The notes under the pieces are model-generated. The model was not told where the DNA came from. It worked only from the letters and a program-made list of their open reading frames with translations, and made no database searches. Both the position numbers and the translations under genes were made by a program. From NCBI GenBank assembly GCA_017416535.1, contig JAFQCG010000001.1, positions 62,001 to 126,000 of the forward strand: DNA of 64,000 nt, given 5' to 3'. This DNA comes from Bacilli bacterium. GTDB taxonomy: Bacteria > Bacillota_I > Bacilli_A > RF39 > UBA660. Of this stretch, positions 18,041 through 27,568 are shown one piece after another; the first letter of the stretch is position 1; each line of letters begins with the position of its first letter.

Positions 18041-19696
18041 TTATTCGTGGAAGTATCCTCCGCCTATAAATTCTCTTACTACAGCATCTTCTGGAATTGC
18101 ATCTGCTGGTATAGGTAAGAATAAACGTAAGAAATTTATTAAACGTTTTGCTTCTTCATAATATGGTGAATCAGTTGGTACAGAATATAATAGTGGTTCT
18201 GCATATGTTTTTAAAACACCTATTTCATATATTGATGCCGAGTTAATTGTAGCATCAGCTTCGTCTTGATATGGGAAGATATATTTTTCTTCTCCACGTC
18301 TTACACTTCCCCATAATTGAAGTGTATATTCAACTTTATAATCACGTGTTCTATTATCTCTAACAATTCTTCTTAGTAATCTATTATCACTTGTACATAT
18401 TCTATTGTGATTATCCATATTTAACTCTGTTAGAGCAGAAATATAAATTTTATATTTATTTTCTCTTTTAATATTAGTTAATATTCTGTCATCAAGGGCA
18501 TGAATTCCTTCAATAAGTAGGATATCTTTTTCACCAATTTGAACTTCTTCTTTAAATTCTTTTTCTCCTAATGCAAAGTTATATGTTGGCATTAGTACTT
18601 TTTCACCTTTCATTAAGGCAGCCATTTGTTTATCAAATAACTTTGTATCCATTGCTTCTAAACATTCGTAATCTGGTTTTCCAAATTCATCTAATGGAGT
18701 GTCTTTTTTTTCTACAAAGTAATCATCCATTGAAACAACTTTTGGGGTTAAACCAAAACTTTGTAGATACATACATAATTTTCTTGTTGTTGTTGTTTTT
18801 CCTGATGATGATGGTCCTGCAATTAGAACGATTTTTACTTTGTTCTTTTTATCATTAATCTCTTTTGCTACATTTAATAATCTATTGCTTTGTAATGTTT
18901 CGTCTATTTTAATTAAATCACTTATTTTACCTGTAGATACTATTCTATTTAAATCTACGGATGTTTGAATATTTATTAGTTTTGCCCAATCTCTATGTTC
19001 TTTAAATACTTTAAACATATTTTCATGATGGACATACTTTTTTATTTTATCGTTAACATATACAGTTGGGAATCTTAATACAAATCCATTGTCTTTTACG
19101 TATGTTAGGTCAAATTCCTTTAACTTACCAGTTGATGCTGCCATACGACTATAGAAATAATTATATGAATTTCCTAATCTATATAAAGTAACATAACTAT
19201 TTGTGTTGTAAGTCATTACTCCTGCCTTTGCATTATCGCCAATGCTTTCAAAGTATCTAATTGCTTCTAATCTATCAATTACTACCTTTGTTATTGGCAT
19301 ATCTGCATCTACAAGTGCTTTCATACATTCTTTTATCGCTTGTAATTTTGTTTCTGTTAAACGAAATGTTGTTTCAATATAGATTCCTTTATCTAAAGAA
19401 TGTTGAACTATAATATCTTCTTTTTTACCATATAATTTTTTAACAGCATAAACTAACATGTAAATTAATCCATTTACATGACATCTGTTACCTTCTCTTT
19501 TAGTTAAATCAATGAATTCAATTTCTGCATCTTCTTTTAGTTTTGCTGATAATTCTTTATAAGCATTGTTTACTTTAGCTAAAAGAATTGGATGTTTATA
19601 GTTTTTTTCTAATTCATTAGCTATTTCAAGTAAGGTGATACCTTTACTGTATTCATATTTTTTTCCATCAATTGTTACTGAAACTGTTTCTATCAC
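18041..19696 (-). CDS. Nucleoside kinase with N-terminal TGS domain
   Basis: About 551 residues joining three parts. They are a TGS domain (about residues 1-65), a threonyl-tRNA-synthetase-like second region (CHVNGLIYMLVYAVKKLYG) and a uridine-kinase/phosphoribulokinase P-loop domain from about residue 290 (LIAGPSSSGKTTTTRKLC, then SMDDYFVEKKDTP and LIEGIHALDD). This fusion is well known in Bacillota and Thermotogales and is annotated as nucleoside or uridine kinase; its true substrate is uncertain. GTG at 19696 follows GGGGTGA by five bases and is preferred over the GTG at 19705 that overlaps that site. Confidence 0.93.
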   Translation of the reverse strand: MIETVSVTIDGKKYEYSKGITLLEIANELEKNYKHPILLAKVNNAYKELSAKLKEDAEIEFIDLTKREGNRCHVNGLIYMLVYAVKKLYGKKEDIIVQHSLDKGIYIETTFRLTETKLQAIKECMKALVDADMPITKVVIDRLEAIRYFESIGDNAKAGVMTYNTNSYVTLYRLGNSYNYFYSRMAASTGKLKEFDLTYVKDNGFVLRFPTVYVNDKIKKYVHHENMFKVFKEHRDWAKLINIQTSVDLNRIVSTGKISDLIKIDETLQSNRLLNVAKEINDKKNKVKIVLIAGPSSSGKTTTTRKLCMYLQSFGLTPKVVSMDDYFVEKKDTPLDEFGKPDYECLEAMDTKLFDKQMAALMKGEKVLMPTYNFALGEKEFKEEVQIGEKDILLIEGIHALDDRILTNIKRENKYKIYISALTELNMDNHNRICTSDNRLLRRIVRDNRTRDYKVEYTLQLWGSVRRGEEKYIFPYQDEADATINSASIYEIGVLKTYAEPLLYSVPTDSPYYEEAKRLINFLRLFLPIPADAIPEDAVVREFIGGGYFHE

Positions 19697-19726
19697 AAAT
19701 TTCACCCCTCATATTTTCTCATAATA

Positions 19727-19735
19727 AGTATAACA
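19727..19735 (-). promoter_or_regulatory. Extended -10 promoter of the TGS-domain kinase
   Basis: On the minus strand TGT-TATACT (the hexamer at 19732-19727) forms an extended -10 element about 30 bases before the start. No convincing -35 is seen. Confidence 0.45.
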
Positions 19736-19804
19736 TATATTTTTATTTAATCTAGGAATAAATTTATGTTGTTTACACTATACTATGTATAGGTAGGTGA
19801 TTAT

Positions 19805-20380
19805 ATGAATTTAGTACCTGTAGTTGTAGATAAAGATATTAATGGCGAAAGAAGTTATGATATTTTTTCTAGATTGCTTAAGGAAAGAATTATTTTTATA
19901 AGTGGAGAAATAAATGATAGTATGGCTAATAGTGTAATTGCTGAACTTTTATACTTAGATTCTATTAATCACAACGATATTTCTCTTTATATTAATTCTC
20001 CTGGTGGTGTTATTACATCAGGAATGGCTATATATGACACAATGAATTTTGTTAAAAGTGATATTTCAACTATTTGTGTTGGAATGGCAGCATCTATGGC
20101 AGCATTTTTACTTTCTAGCGGCGCTGTTGGTAAAAGATATATTTTACCAAATGCTGATGTAATGATTCATCAACCTTTAGGTGGTGCTGAAGGACAAGCT
20201 ACTGATATAAAGATTGCTTCTGATAGAATTATTAATTTACGTAGTAAACTTAATAGGATTCTTGCGAAGAATACTGGAAAAAGTATAAGTAAGATTACTA
20301 AAGATACTGAAAGAGATAATTATTTAGATGCTGATGCTGCATTACAATATGGAATTGTTGATAAGATTATAAAAAAATAG
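19805..20380 (+). CDS. clpP: ATP-dependent Clp protease proteolytic subunit
   Basis: ClpP forms the barrel protease that works with Clp ATPases. The 191-residue product has the catalytic Ser in [15 protein letters not shown], the His in VMIHQPLGG and an Asp in [19 protein letters not shown]-type sequence, plus [19 protein letters not shown]. The ATG follows GGTAGGTGA. It is a lone plus-strand gene and shares a convergent terminator with whiA. Confidence 0.97.
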   Translation: MNLVPVVVDKDINGERSYDIFSRLLKERIIFISGEINDSMANSVIAELLYLDSINHNDISLYINSPGGVITSGMAIYDTMNFVKSDISTICVGMAASMAAFLLSSGAVGKRYILPNADVMIHQPLGGAEGQATDIKIASDRIINLRSKLNRILAKNTGKSISKITKDTERDNYLDADAALQYGIVDKIIKK

Positions 20381-20401
20381 AACTATGAATGTCATAGTTC
20401 T
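20379..20401. terminator. Bidirectional terminator between clpP and whiA
   Basis: Perfect 10-base arms AGAACTATGA and TCATAGTTCT with an ATG loop, flanked by A- and T-tracts suitable for termination in both directions. Confidence 0.9.
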
Positions 20402-21336
20402 TTATTTTTTTGTTTTATTAGTCTTTCTGATAATTCTTTTATTTTTCTTAGACGATGGTTTAGTCCAGATTTTGTAATTGGTTTTCCTGTTTCTAAAGAA
20501 ATAATTTCTGATAGTTCTTTCAATGATGCTTCAGGATATTTTTTTCTATATTCAAGTGTTTCTTTTGTTTTATCATCTAGTAAATCTACACTTGATGTTT
20601 CTTCAATAATTCTTATTTGTTCTAATTGAGAAGTAGCAGTTGCGACTATTTTATCGATATTGGCTTGCTCACAATTATTTAGTCTGTTGGTTTTATTTTT
20701 TTGTTCACGATAGATTCTTACATTTTCAAAATACATTACGGCATTGTTTGCGCCCAATATTTTTATGTAGTCACTTATTTTTTCTGCTTCTTTTAAATAG
20801 ATCATATAACCTTTGTCTCTATTTAATATTTTTGCATTTAAGTCAAATATATTAAGAAGTTTTTGAACAAATACCGCTTCATCTGGTTCAGAAATTAGTA
20901 ATTCCATATGATATCTTGATGTCTTTGGGTCATTTATACTTCCACAACATAGAAATACACCTCTTAAATAGGCTCTTATTTCTTCGTTTGCACCAACTAT
21001 ATATGTTGGTGGTGTTAATAAAAATTCTCCATTTGAGTCGGTATATCCAACATCTTTCAATATATTTGAAACATTAGTGGTAACATTCATTACTACTAAT
21101 TCTTTTTTACTAAAATTTGTATTATCTTTTGTTTCTATTTTTAAATCAACATTATAAACTGTTTTAATAAATGTTTTTATTCTTTCTACTGTTTTTTTAT
21201 TTTCTGTTGTTAGAACTATTTTATCTTTTGTTACTGTACCATTGTTTCTTATAAATCCTGCTAGTTCTGCAATCATTTCTGATTTTGTATTTTCAATACT
21301 AGCAATTTCTTCTTTTATCTTTGTTGTATATGACAT
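20392..21336 (-). CDS. whiA: DNA-binding protein WhiA
   Basis: WhiA is a LAGLIDADG-like/helix-turn-helix protein linked to cell division and chromosome segregation in Gram-positives. The 314-residue product has the N-terminal MSYTTKIKEEIASIE, the LRGVFLCCGSINDPK block and the C-terminal helix-turn-helix TGKPITKSGLNHRLRKI. Its ATG overlaps the yvcK stop by one base. The lgt-yvcK-whiA order resembles the Bacillus yvc cluster, but without rapZ or hprK here. Confidence 0.97.
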   Translation of the reverse strand: MSYTTKIKEEIASIENTKSEMIAELAGFIRNNGTVTKDKIVLTTENKKTVERIKTFIKTVYNVDLKIETKDNTNFSKKELVVMNVTTNVSNILKDVGYTDSNGEFLLTPPTYIVGANEEIRAYLRGVFLCCGSINDPKTSRYHMELLISEPDEAVFVQKLLNIFDLNAKILNRDKGYMIYLKEAEKISDYIKILGANNAVMYFENVRIYREQKNKTNRLNNCEQANIDKIVATATSQLEQIRIIEETSSVDLLDDKTKETLEYRKKYPEASLKELSEIISLETGKPITKSGLNHRLRKIKELSERLIKQKNKEL

Positions 21337-22286
21337 TATCTCATTAAATAAGAGAAAATTAGAGAACTTAGTTTTAAACTATTATGTCTTAAAATATTAT
21401 CTTCGATGATAATAAGGTCATCCTCTATTAACTCTACGCCTATCTCTTTTAGTTTTTTATGATCTATTGGTACAGGGTCTTTTTGTTCTTGAGTATAATA
21501 TTTCTTTGCTATTTTTTTATCTATTTTAGTATTGCTTGCAATTACTGCATCTAGTTTTTTTGTCTCTAAATATCTGTTTAATAATTCTACGTGATCTCCA
21601 ACTGTAAATTTATCTGTTTCTCCCGGTTGTGTTACTACATTACATAAATACATTGTTGGAGCTGTTGCATCTCTTAATGCCTCTTGTACTTCTTTACAAA
21701 TTATGTTTGGAAGTACACTTGTATATAAGCTTCCCATACTAAATATTATTAAATCAGCTTCTTTTATAGCATCTATTACTTCTGGGACAACGTTTGGTTC
21801 TTCTTTGTAATAGATTCTTTCAAATTGCTTATGTGCACTTGTAATTTGATGTTCGCCTTCAATAACATTACCATCAAAATCTCTTGCCATAAGAGTTAAT
21901 TTTGAATCTTCTGATATCGGTAATACTCTATGTCTTACATCTAATAATTTACTAAGATATGCTATTGAATCTTTTAATGAACCATTTATATCTAGCATTG
22001 CAGTTAGGATTAAATTTCCCACTGAATGTCCATCTAAATCACTTGATGTTTTAAAGCGATATTCCATCATCTTCTTTATAGGTTCATCAATTCCTGATAA
22101 AGAAGTTATTACTTTTCTTATATCTCCTACTGCGGGAGTATGAAATTCTTCTCTTAATCTTCCTGTTGATCGTCCGTTATCTGATACAGTAATTACTGCT
22201 GTTATATCTACAGGAAAATGTTTTAGTCCTTTTAGTAGATAGGAAATTCCTGTTCCTCCACCAAAAACTACTATTTTTTTATTCAT
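21336..22286 (-). CDS. yvcK: YvcK/CofD-like gluconeogenesis factor
   Basis: YvcK is a UDP-sugar-binding protein that helps set peptidoglycan synthesis and cell shape in Bacilli, structurally related to CofD. The 316-residue product starts IVVFGGGTGISYLLKGL and contains ITAVITVSDNGRSTGRLREE and the FSMGSLYTSVLPNII block. It lies in the lgt-yvcK-whiA unit, 11 bases after lgt. Confidence 0.96.
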   Translation of the reverse strand: MNKKIVVFGGGTGISYLLKGLKHFPVDITAVITVSDNGRSTGRLREEFHTPAVGDIRKVITSLSGIDEPIKKMMEYRFKTSSDLDGHSVGNLILTAMLDINGSLKDSIAYLSKLLDVRHRVLPISEDSKLTLMARDFDGNVIEGEHQITSAHKQFERIYYKEEPNVVPEVIDAIKEADLIIFSMGSLYTSVLPNIICKEVQEALRDATAPTMYLCNVVTQPGETDKFTVGDHVELLNRYLETKKLDAVIASNTKIDKKIAKKYYTQEQKDPVPIDHKKLKEIGVELIEDDLIIIEDNILRHNSLKLSSLIFSYLMR

Positions 22287-22297
22287 CTAAACCACCT

Positions 22298-23131
22298 CTA
22301 ATTATAATATACCATTTGTTCCATCATCACTTTATTAGGGTCTTTTCTGTATAGATTTTCGTCTCCTTTAGATTTTTTTAAATTAATTAAAAATATAATA
22401 ATTCCGATTAGTACAAATGATAAAGATACTATTTGTGCCATTTTTAATGAACCTAGCATTAATGAATCTGTTCTTAATCCTTCTACTAAAAATCTTAATA
22501 CTCCGTACCATACAAGGTAGAATGCTGTTAAGTTTCCTCTTTTCAAATATTTTCCAAGTCTGATTATTATCATTGCTAGGAATCCAAATAGACATCCTAT
22601 TGATTCATAAAAGAATGTTGGTTGACGATATTCTCCCATAATATACATTCCATCTATTATAAATTTTGGAATTCCTTGAGATTGTAGTGTTTCTAATGTA
22701 GTTATTGCTCCGTATGCTTCACTATTAAAGAAATTTCCCCAACGACCAATTGCTTGTCCTAATATTAATCCTACTACAATAATATCTAACATTCTCATTA
22801 CACTAATTCTTTTCTTTTTACAGTTGGAAATTATTGATATAAGTCCGAATAATAATCCTCCGTGAATTGCTAATCCACCATTCCATATTTCTAATATTTC
22901 TAATGGATGTTTTGAATAATAAGGAAAGTTAAATATAACGTAATATAATCTTGCACCTATTATTCCAAATAATATTGTACTAAATGTTAGATTAATTAAT
23001 GTATCATCATCTATTCCTCTTCTTTTAGCTTCACGATATATAACAAAACTTGCTGCTAACATTCCAACAAATAAACATATTGAATACCAATAAATCTGAA
23101 TAAATCCTAAATCAAGTGCTACTCTATCCAT
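22298..23131 (-). CDS. lgt: Prolipoprotein diacylglyceryl transferase
   Basis: Lgt adds diacylglycerol to the lipobox Cys of prelipoproteins at the membrane. The 277-residue product has several membrane segments, the signature GGLAIHGGLLFGLI region with the essential His, GRWGNFFNSEAYG and PTFFYESIGCLFG. It sits between uvrA and yvcK in the same direction. Confidence 0.97.
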   Translation of the reverse strand: MDRVALDLGFIQIYWYSICLFVGMLAASFVIYREAKRRGIDDDTLINLTFSTILFGIIGARLYYVIFNFPYYSKHPLEILEIWNGGLAIHGGLLFGLISIISNCKKKRISVMRMLDIIVVGLILGQAIGRWGNFFNSEAYGAITTLETLQSQGIPKFIIDGMYIMGEYRQPTFFYESIGCLFGFLAMIIIRLGKYLKRGNLTAFYLVWYGVLRFLVEGLRTDSLMLGSLKMAQIVSLSFVLIGIIIFLINLKKSKGDENLYRKDPNKVMMEQMVYYN

Positions 23132-23146
23132 AAAAATCCCTCTTTA

Positions 23147-25960
23147 TCATAATAGTTTTTTTAAGAACTGACCTGTGTAAGATTCTTTTACTTTTGAAAC
23201 TTCTTCTGGAGTACCTATTGCTACTATTGTTCCTCCACCATCTCCACCTTCTGGTCCTAAGTCAATTATGTGGTCTGCAACCTTAATTACATCAAGGTTG
23301 TGTTCTATTACCACTACTGTATCTTTATTATCTACTATTTTCTGTAAAATTGCAAGTAAACGCTTGATATCATCAACATGTAATCCTGTTGTTGGTTCAT
23401 CTAATACAAATAGGGTTTTTCCTGTTGCTTTTCTTTGTAATTCTTTGGCTAATTTAACACGTTCGGCTTCTCCTCCAGATAGTGTTGGAGCACTTTGTCC
23501 TAATTTAATATAACCTAGTCCTACATCTTCTAATACTTGTAATTTTTGTTTGATTTTTGGAACATTATCGAAGAATTCTAAAGCCTCAGATACCCTCATA
23601 TCTAATACTTCAGCTATATTCTTCCCTTTATATTTTATGTTTAGCGTTTCTCTATTATATCTTGTTCCATGACATACTTCACAAGGGACGTAAACATCTG
23701 GTAGGAAATGCATTTCTATTTTCTTAACTCCATCTCCGCGACATGCTTCACATCTTCCACCTTTTACATTAAAAGAAAATCTGTTTTTTTCAAAACCATA
23801 CATTTTAGCTTCTTTTGTTGTTGTAAATAAAGTTCTGATGTCATCAAATACTCCTGTATATGTTGCTGGATTTGAACGTGGTGTTCTTCCAATTGGATTT
23901 TGTGATATTGCTACTATTTTATCAATGTTATCCATTCCTAGTATTTTGTCGTGTTTTCCTGGTTTTTCTTTTGTCTTATATAAATGTTGTGATACTGCAC
24001 GACATAAAATGCTGTTTATTAAACTACTTTTTCCACTTCCAGATACTCCAGTTACACAAGTTAGTGTTCCTAGTGGGATATCTACATCAATATTTTTTAG
24101 GTTATTTTCTTTTGCACCTTTAATTTTAATATATTTTTTATTGCCTTTTCTTCTTGTTTTTGGGATTTCTATACATTTTTTACCGCTTAAGTATTGTCCA
24201 GTTATACTTTTATCACATTTCATTACTTCTTCTGGGGTACCTTTGGCAATAATGTTACCACCAGCATCTCCTGCTCCTGGACCAATATCTACTAAATAGT
24301 CGCATGCTAACATTGTATCTGTATCATGTTCTACAACTATTAATGTGTTTCCTAAATCTCTCATTTCTTTCATAGAATTTATTAATTTTTCATTATCTCT
24401 TTGATGTAGTCCAATGCTTGGTTCGTCTAATACATAAAGAACTCCTGTTAAATGAGAGCCAATTTGTGTTGCAAGTCTAATTCTTTGGGCTTCTCCACCT
24501 GATAATGTTCCAGCACTTCTATTTAATGTTAAATACTCTAAGCCTACATTTGATAGGAAACTTAATCTTTCATTTATTTCTTTTAATACTAAGTTAGCTA
24601 TTTGTTTTTGTTCTTCTGTTAGTTTTAATGATTCATATGACTTTAGCAGTTCTTTTATACTCATACATGTTACTTCATAAATATTTTTACCATCAACCTT
24701 TACAGATAAAACCTCATCTTTTAGTCTAGCTCCATGACAAACATCACATTCATATTCAACCATATAGTTCTCTAACCAGTCTCTAATCCAAGTTGAACTT
24801 GTTTCCATATAACGTCGTTCTAAGGTGTTTATAATTCCTTCATAGAAATCTTTTCTATTATATAAATTTCCACTTTTTGAATTATACTTAAATTCTATGA
24901 TTTCATCAGAACCATATAATACTAAATTCTTATGTCTTTCTGAAAGACTTTTCCATGGTTTAGTCATGCTTATTTTGTAATGTTTACATAAGCATTCTAG
25001 TCTTTTATAATCTAATCCTTCTGGGTCATCTGTTAGTGTTTTAATACATCCCTCCGAAATAGATAATGTTTGGTCTGGAATTATTAAATCTTTATCTATT
25101 TGAAGTTTTACTCCTAATCCTTTACATTCAGGACATGCTCCATATGGAGCATTAAAACTAAATGTACGTGGTTCTAACTCGCTTAGTGAGAAATCGCAAT
25201 GAGGACAAGCAAATTGTTCTGAAAAAACTACTTCTTTAGCATTTTCTCCTAATACTTGAATTATTACTTTTCCATCTGCTAGTTTTGTTGCATTTTCAAT
25301 CGCTTCAAAAATTCTACTATGAGAGTCTTCTTTTATAACAACTCTATCTATTACTACATCGATATTATCTTTTTTATTCTTATCAAGGTCTATTTCTTCA
25401 CTTAAATCTAACATTTCTCCGTTTATTCTTACACGGATATAACCTTCTTTACGAAGTTTATCTAAAGTTTCTTTATGAGTTCCTTTTTCACCATGTACTA
25501 CTGGTGCTAAAATTATGATTTTTGTGCCTTCACCATATTCTAATACTTTATCAGTCATTTCTTCTACACTTTGTGAAGATATTGGAATACCATGAGTCGG
25601 ACAATATGGTACTCCAACTCGTGCAAATAAAAGTCTTAGGTAATCATAGATTTCAGTAACAGTTCCAACTGTTGAACGAGGATTATTATGAGTTGTTTTT
25701 TGATCAATACTAATTGCAGGTGATAAGCCTTCAATGCTATCAACATCTGGTTTTTCTGAACCTCCTAGAAATTGTCTAGCATATGCAGATAAACTTTCTA
25801 CATAACGACGTTGTCCTTCTGCATAAATAGTATCGAATGCTAATGAACTTTTTCCACTTCCAGATAATCCTGTCATTACAATCATTTTATTTTTTGGTAA
25901 TTCTATATTTACATTTTTTAAGTTATTTTCTCTTGCACCTTTAATAATAATTTTATCCAT
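23147..25960 (-). CDS. uvrA: Excinuclease ABC subunit A
   Basis: UvrA finds bulky DNA lesions in nucleotide excision repair. The 937-residue product has two ABC ATPase modules: Walker A in MTGLSGSGKSSLAFDTIYAE and VTGVSGSGKSSLINSI, signatures TLSGGEAQRIRLA and TLSGGEAERVKLA. It also has zinc-finger CxxC pairs such as CPHCDFSL and CEACRGDGV. Here it is separated from uvrB by two other genes. Confidence 0.99.
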   Translation of the reverse strand: MDKIIIKGARENNLKNVNIELPKNKMIVMTGLSGSGKSSLAFDTIYAEGQRRYVESLSAYARQFLGGSEKPDVDSIEGLSPAISIDQKTTHNNPRSTVGTVTEIYDYLRLLFARVGVPYCPTHGIPISSQSVEEMTDKVLEYGEGTKIIILAPVVHGEKGTHKETLDKLRKEGYIRVRINGEMLDLSEEIDLDKNKKDNIDVVIDRVVIKEDSHSRIFEAIENATKLADGKVIIQVLGENAKEVVFSEQFACPHCDFSLSELEPRTFSFNAPYGACPECKGLGVKLQIDKDLIIPDQTLSISEGCIKTLTDDPEGLDYKRLECLCKHYKISMTKPWKSLSERHKNLVLYGSDEIIEFKYNSKSGNLYNRKDFYEGIINTLERRYMETSSTWIRDWLENYMVEYECDVCHGARLKDEVLSVKVDGKNIYEVTCMSIKELLKSYESLKLTEEQKQIANLVLKEINERLSFLSNVGLEYLTLNRSAGTLSGGEAQRIRLATQIGSHLTGVLYVLDEPSIGLHQRDNEKLINSMKEMRDLGNTLIVVEHDTDTMLACDYLVDIGPGAGDAGGNIIAKGTPEEVMKCDKSITGQYLSGKKCIEIPKTRRKGNKKYIKIKGAKENNLKNIDVDIPLGTLTCVTGVSGSGKSSLINSILCRAVSQHLYKTKEKPGKHDKILGMDNIDKIVAISQNPIGRTPRSNPATYTGVFDDIRTLFTTTKEAKMYGFEKNRFSFNVKGGRCEACRGDGVKKIEMHFLPDVYVPCEVCHGTRYNRETLNIKYKGKNIAEVLDMRVSEALEFFDNVPKIKQKLQVLEDVGLGYIKLGQSAPTLSGGEAERVKLAKELQRKATGKTLFVLDEPTTGLHVDDIKRLLAILQKIVDNKDTVVVIEHNLDVIKVADHIIDLGPEGGDGGGTIVAIGTPEEVSKVKESYTGQFLKKLL

Positions 25961-25977
25961 AATATCACCTGGTTCAT

Positions 25978-25986
25978 ATTATACCA
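25978..25986 (-). promoter_or_regulatory. uvrA extended -10 promoter
   Basis: On the minus strand TGG-TATAAT (hexamer at 25983-25978) about 18 bases before the ATG; the -35 is weak. It follows directly after the terminator of the upstream gene. Confidence 0.55.
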
Positions 25987-25992
25987 CAAAAA

Positions 25993-26019
25993 AAGGAAAA
26001 TAATTAGTATTATTTCCTT
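25993..26019 (-). terminator. Terminator of the radical SAM gene
   Basis: Arms AAGGAAA(A)TAAT and ATTATTTCCTT with a TAGT loop and one bulged A, overlapping the stop codon, followed on the minus strand by T residues. Confidence 0.7.
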
Positions 26020-26854
26020 ATTTAAATCGATTTTTATAAGTACAATTTAAGCATAGTTTTTCACATGGTTTTCTATCCTGAAAAGATTTTTTCAAATCAA
26101 GACATCTTTTACTATTAATTATTGATTCAAATGAATCTTTATAAATATTTCCTAGGGATATTTTACCATTACTATCTAAGCAACATGGCACTACTGTACC
26201 ATCTACTAAAATTGCAATTTGTGTTTTTAATGCCATACAAAAGCCATTATTTTCTTCATCTTTTTTTTCATCTGGCCAAATAAATTCGTTATCTTTATCC
26301 ACATAAATTGTGGATGTTATTTTTACATTATTTTCATTATATATTTTTTCCACTATATTTGGGGATAAATTATAATACTTAATTATTTTTTCCACTGTTT
26401 TTGTGGATTTCTCATCAAATTCTCCATTTTTTAATGTCCATAGTCTATATATTATAGTTACATTGCTTGGAAGTTTTTCCACACTTTTGAATATTTTTTC
26501 TTCATAATCTTCGATGTTATTTTCACTATGTAAGGAAAAGTTTATCTTTTTTAATGATTTACATTTAGAAAGTTGTTCTACTTTTGTTGGAAATAATACT
26601 CCGTTAGTTGTAATATTTACATTTAAATTATGTTTTTCTGCTATATGTAGGAAATCTATTAAATCTTTATGAAGTAAAGGTTCTCCTTTTACGTGTACGT
26701 AAATATTATCTGTGTAAGGTTTTATTTCTGTTAGAATATGGTCAAATTCTTCTTTGGTCATATTTCTTCTTGGCTTTTCTACTTTACTGCAGAAACTACA
26801 ATTAAGATTACAATTATTTGTTATTTCAACATATACTTTCTTAAACTTCTTCAT
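26018..26854 (-). CDS. Radical SAM/SPASM domain protein
   Basis: A radical S-adenosylmethionine enzyme of about 278 residues. C15, C19 and C22 in ITNNCNLNCSFC form the CxxxCxxC iron-sulfur motif, followed by HVKGEPLLHKD and the strand ITTNGVL. A C-terminal SPASM-like Cys cluster (FCMALKT, VVPCCLDSNG, CEKLCLNC) suggests a second cluster. Substrate is unknown; the family includes RiPP-modifying and anaerobic sulfatase-maturing enzymes. It overlaps the upstream YfiH-like gene by 14 bases. ATG 26854 is chosen over GTG 26869, neither having a strong ribosome binding site. Confidence 0.85.
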   Translation of the reverse strand: MKKFKKVYVEITNNCNLNCSFCSKVEKPRRNMTKEEFDHILTEIKPYTDNIYVHVKGEPLLHKDLIDFLHIAEKHNLNVNITTNGVLFPTKVEQLSKCKSLKKINFSLHSENNIEDYEEKIFKSVEKLPSNVTIIYRLWTLKNGEFDEKSTKTVEKIIKYYNLSPNIVEKIYNENNVKITSTIYVDKDNEFIWPDEKKDEENNGFCMALKTQIAILVDGTVVPCCLDSNGKISLGNIYKDSFESIINSKRCLDLKKSFQDRKPCEKLCLNCTYKNRFK

Positions 26855-27560
26855 CTGTATATACCGCACATACTAGGTTTTTCCCTGGTTTATTTCCAAT
26901 ACTAGAGAAATACTTTTCATCTTCTGTTGTATCTGTTGAATCAAAATAAATATTATTTGGGTCTACAATTTCTTTTATTAATGTATTAAAAATTGCATAT
27001 CTTATATCTAAATAATGTTTTTTCTTCTTTTTAGTAATTGTATCTTTCCAAATATATGAATTTGTTAGTAGATTTGGGTCTACTTCTAATTTTTCTTTTG
27101 ATGGACATGCTCCAATATAAAAAGTCATTTCAAATGGAGCGGCATTTGTTTCTTTCATTAAACTTTCTATCATTTCATGTAATAAGTTATTATTTATATT
27201 TTCAGTTGTTCCTAAGGCAATTGCTGAAATACTTTTATTATCTTCTGTATTTGCTGTTGCAATTATTGCTGGATAATCATTTGTTTCTACAGCAACACAT
27301 AAGTCTTTATTATCTTTTAATAATAGAATTGCTTCTTTTATTTTTTTTATGGAGTTTGTTGCTGTACGAGATTTTATTTCTTTATTTTCTTCTTTTAATA
27401 CTATTACATTTTCATATTTAATGTTTTTTCTTTCAAAGAAACGAGTTAGTGTTGTTTTATATAATAATTCTCTTTCTTCTTTTGATAAGTTGGGAAAGAA
27501 TTTTTTATCATCTGACATAATTCCATCTCTTTGAGTTGATATAAATACATTTAACTTCAT
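26841..27560 (-). CDS. Degenerate YfiH/laccase-domain-like protein
   Basis: A 239-residue protein whose order of elements recalls the YfiH (PF02578) family: a nucleotide-site-like strand AVETNDYPAIIATA, then a helix, TFYIGACPSKEKLEV, YLDIRYAIFNTLI and FSSIGNKPGKNLVCAVY. In active YfiH proteins the first of these reads T-A-D-C-x-P and is followed by HAGWRG. Here the Cys is Tyr and the His block is GTTENI. It therefore seems to have lost the metal/catalytic residues. It lies nine bases after uvrB and overlaps the radical SAM gene. The family assignment is from memory of motifs. Confidence 0.55.
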   Translation of the reverse strand: MKLNVFISTQRDGIMSDDKKFFPNLSKEERELLYKTTLTRFFERKNIKYENVIVLKEENKEIKSRTATNSIKKIKEAILLLKDNKDLCVAVETNDYPAIIATANTEDNKSISAIALGTTENINNNLLHEMIESLMKETNAAPFEMTFYIGACPSKEKLEVDPNLLTNSYIWKDTITKKKKKHYLDIRYAIFNTLIKEIVDPNNIYFDSTDTTEDEKYFSSIGNKPGKNLVCAVYTDEEV

Positions 27561-27568
27561 ACTTCCTC

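Noticed and set aside
23838-24299. Plus-strand open frame of about 150 codons inside uvrA
   Set aside because: Antisense to the conserved second ATPase half of uvrA; its hydrophobic composition is the usual shadow of an AT-rich gene.
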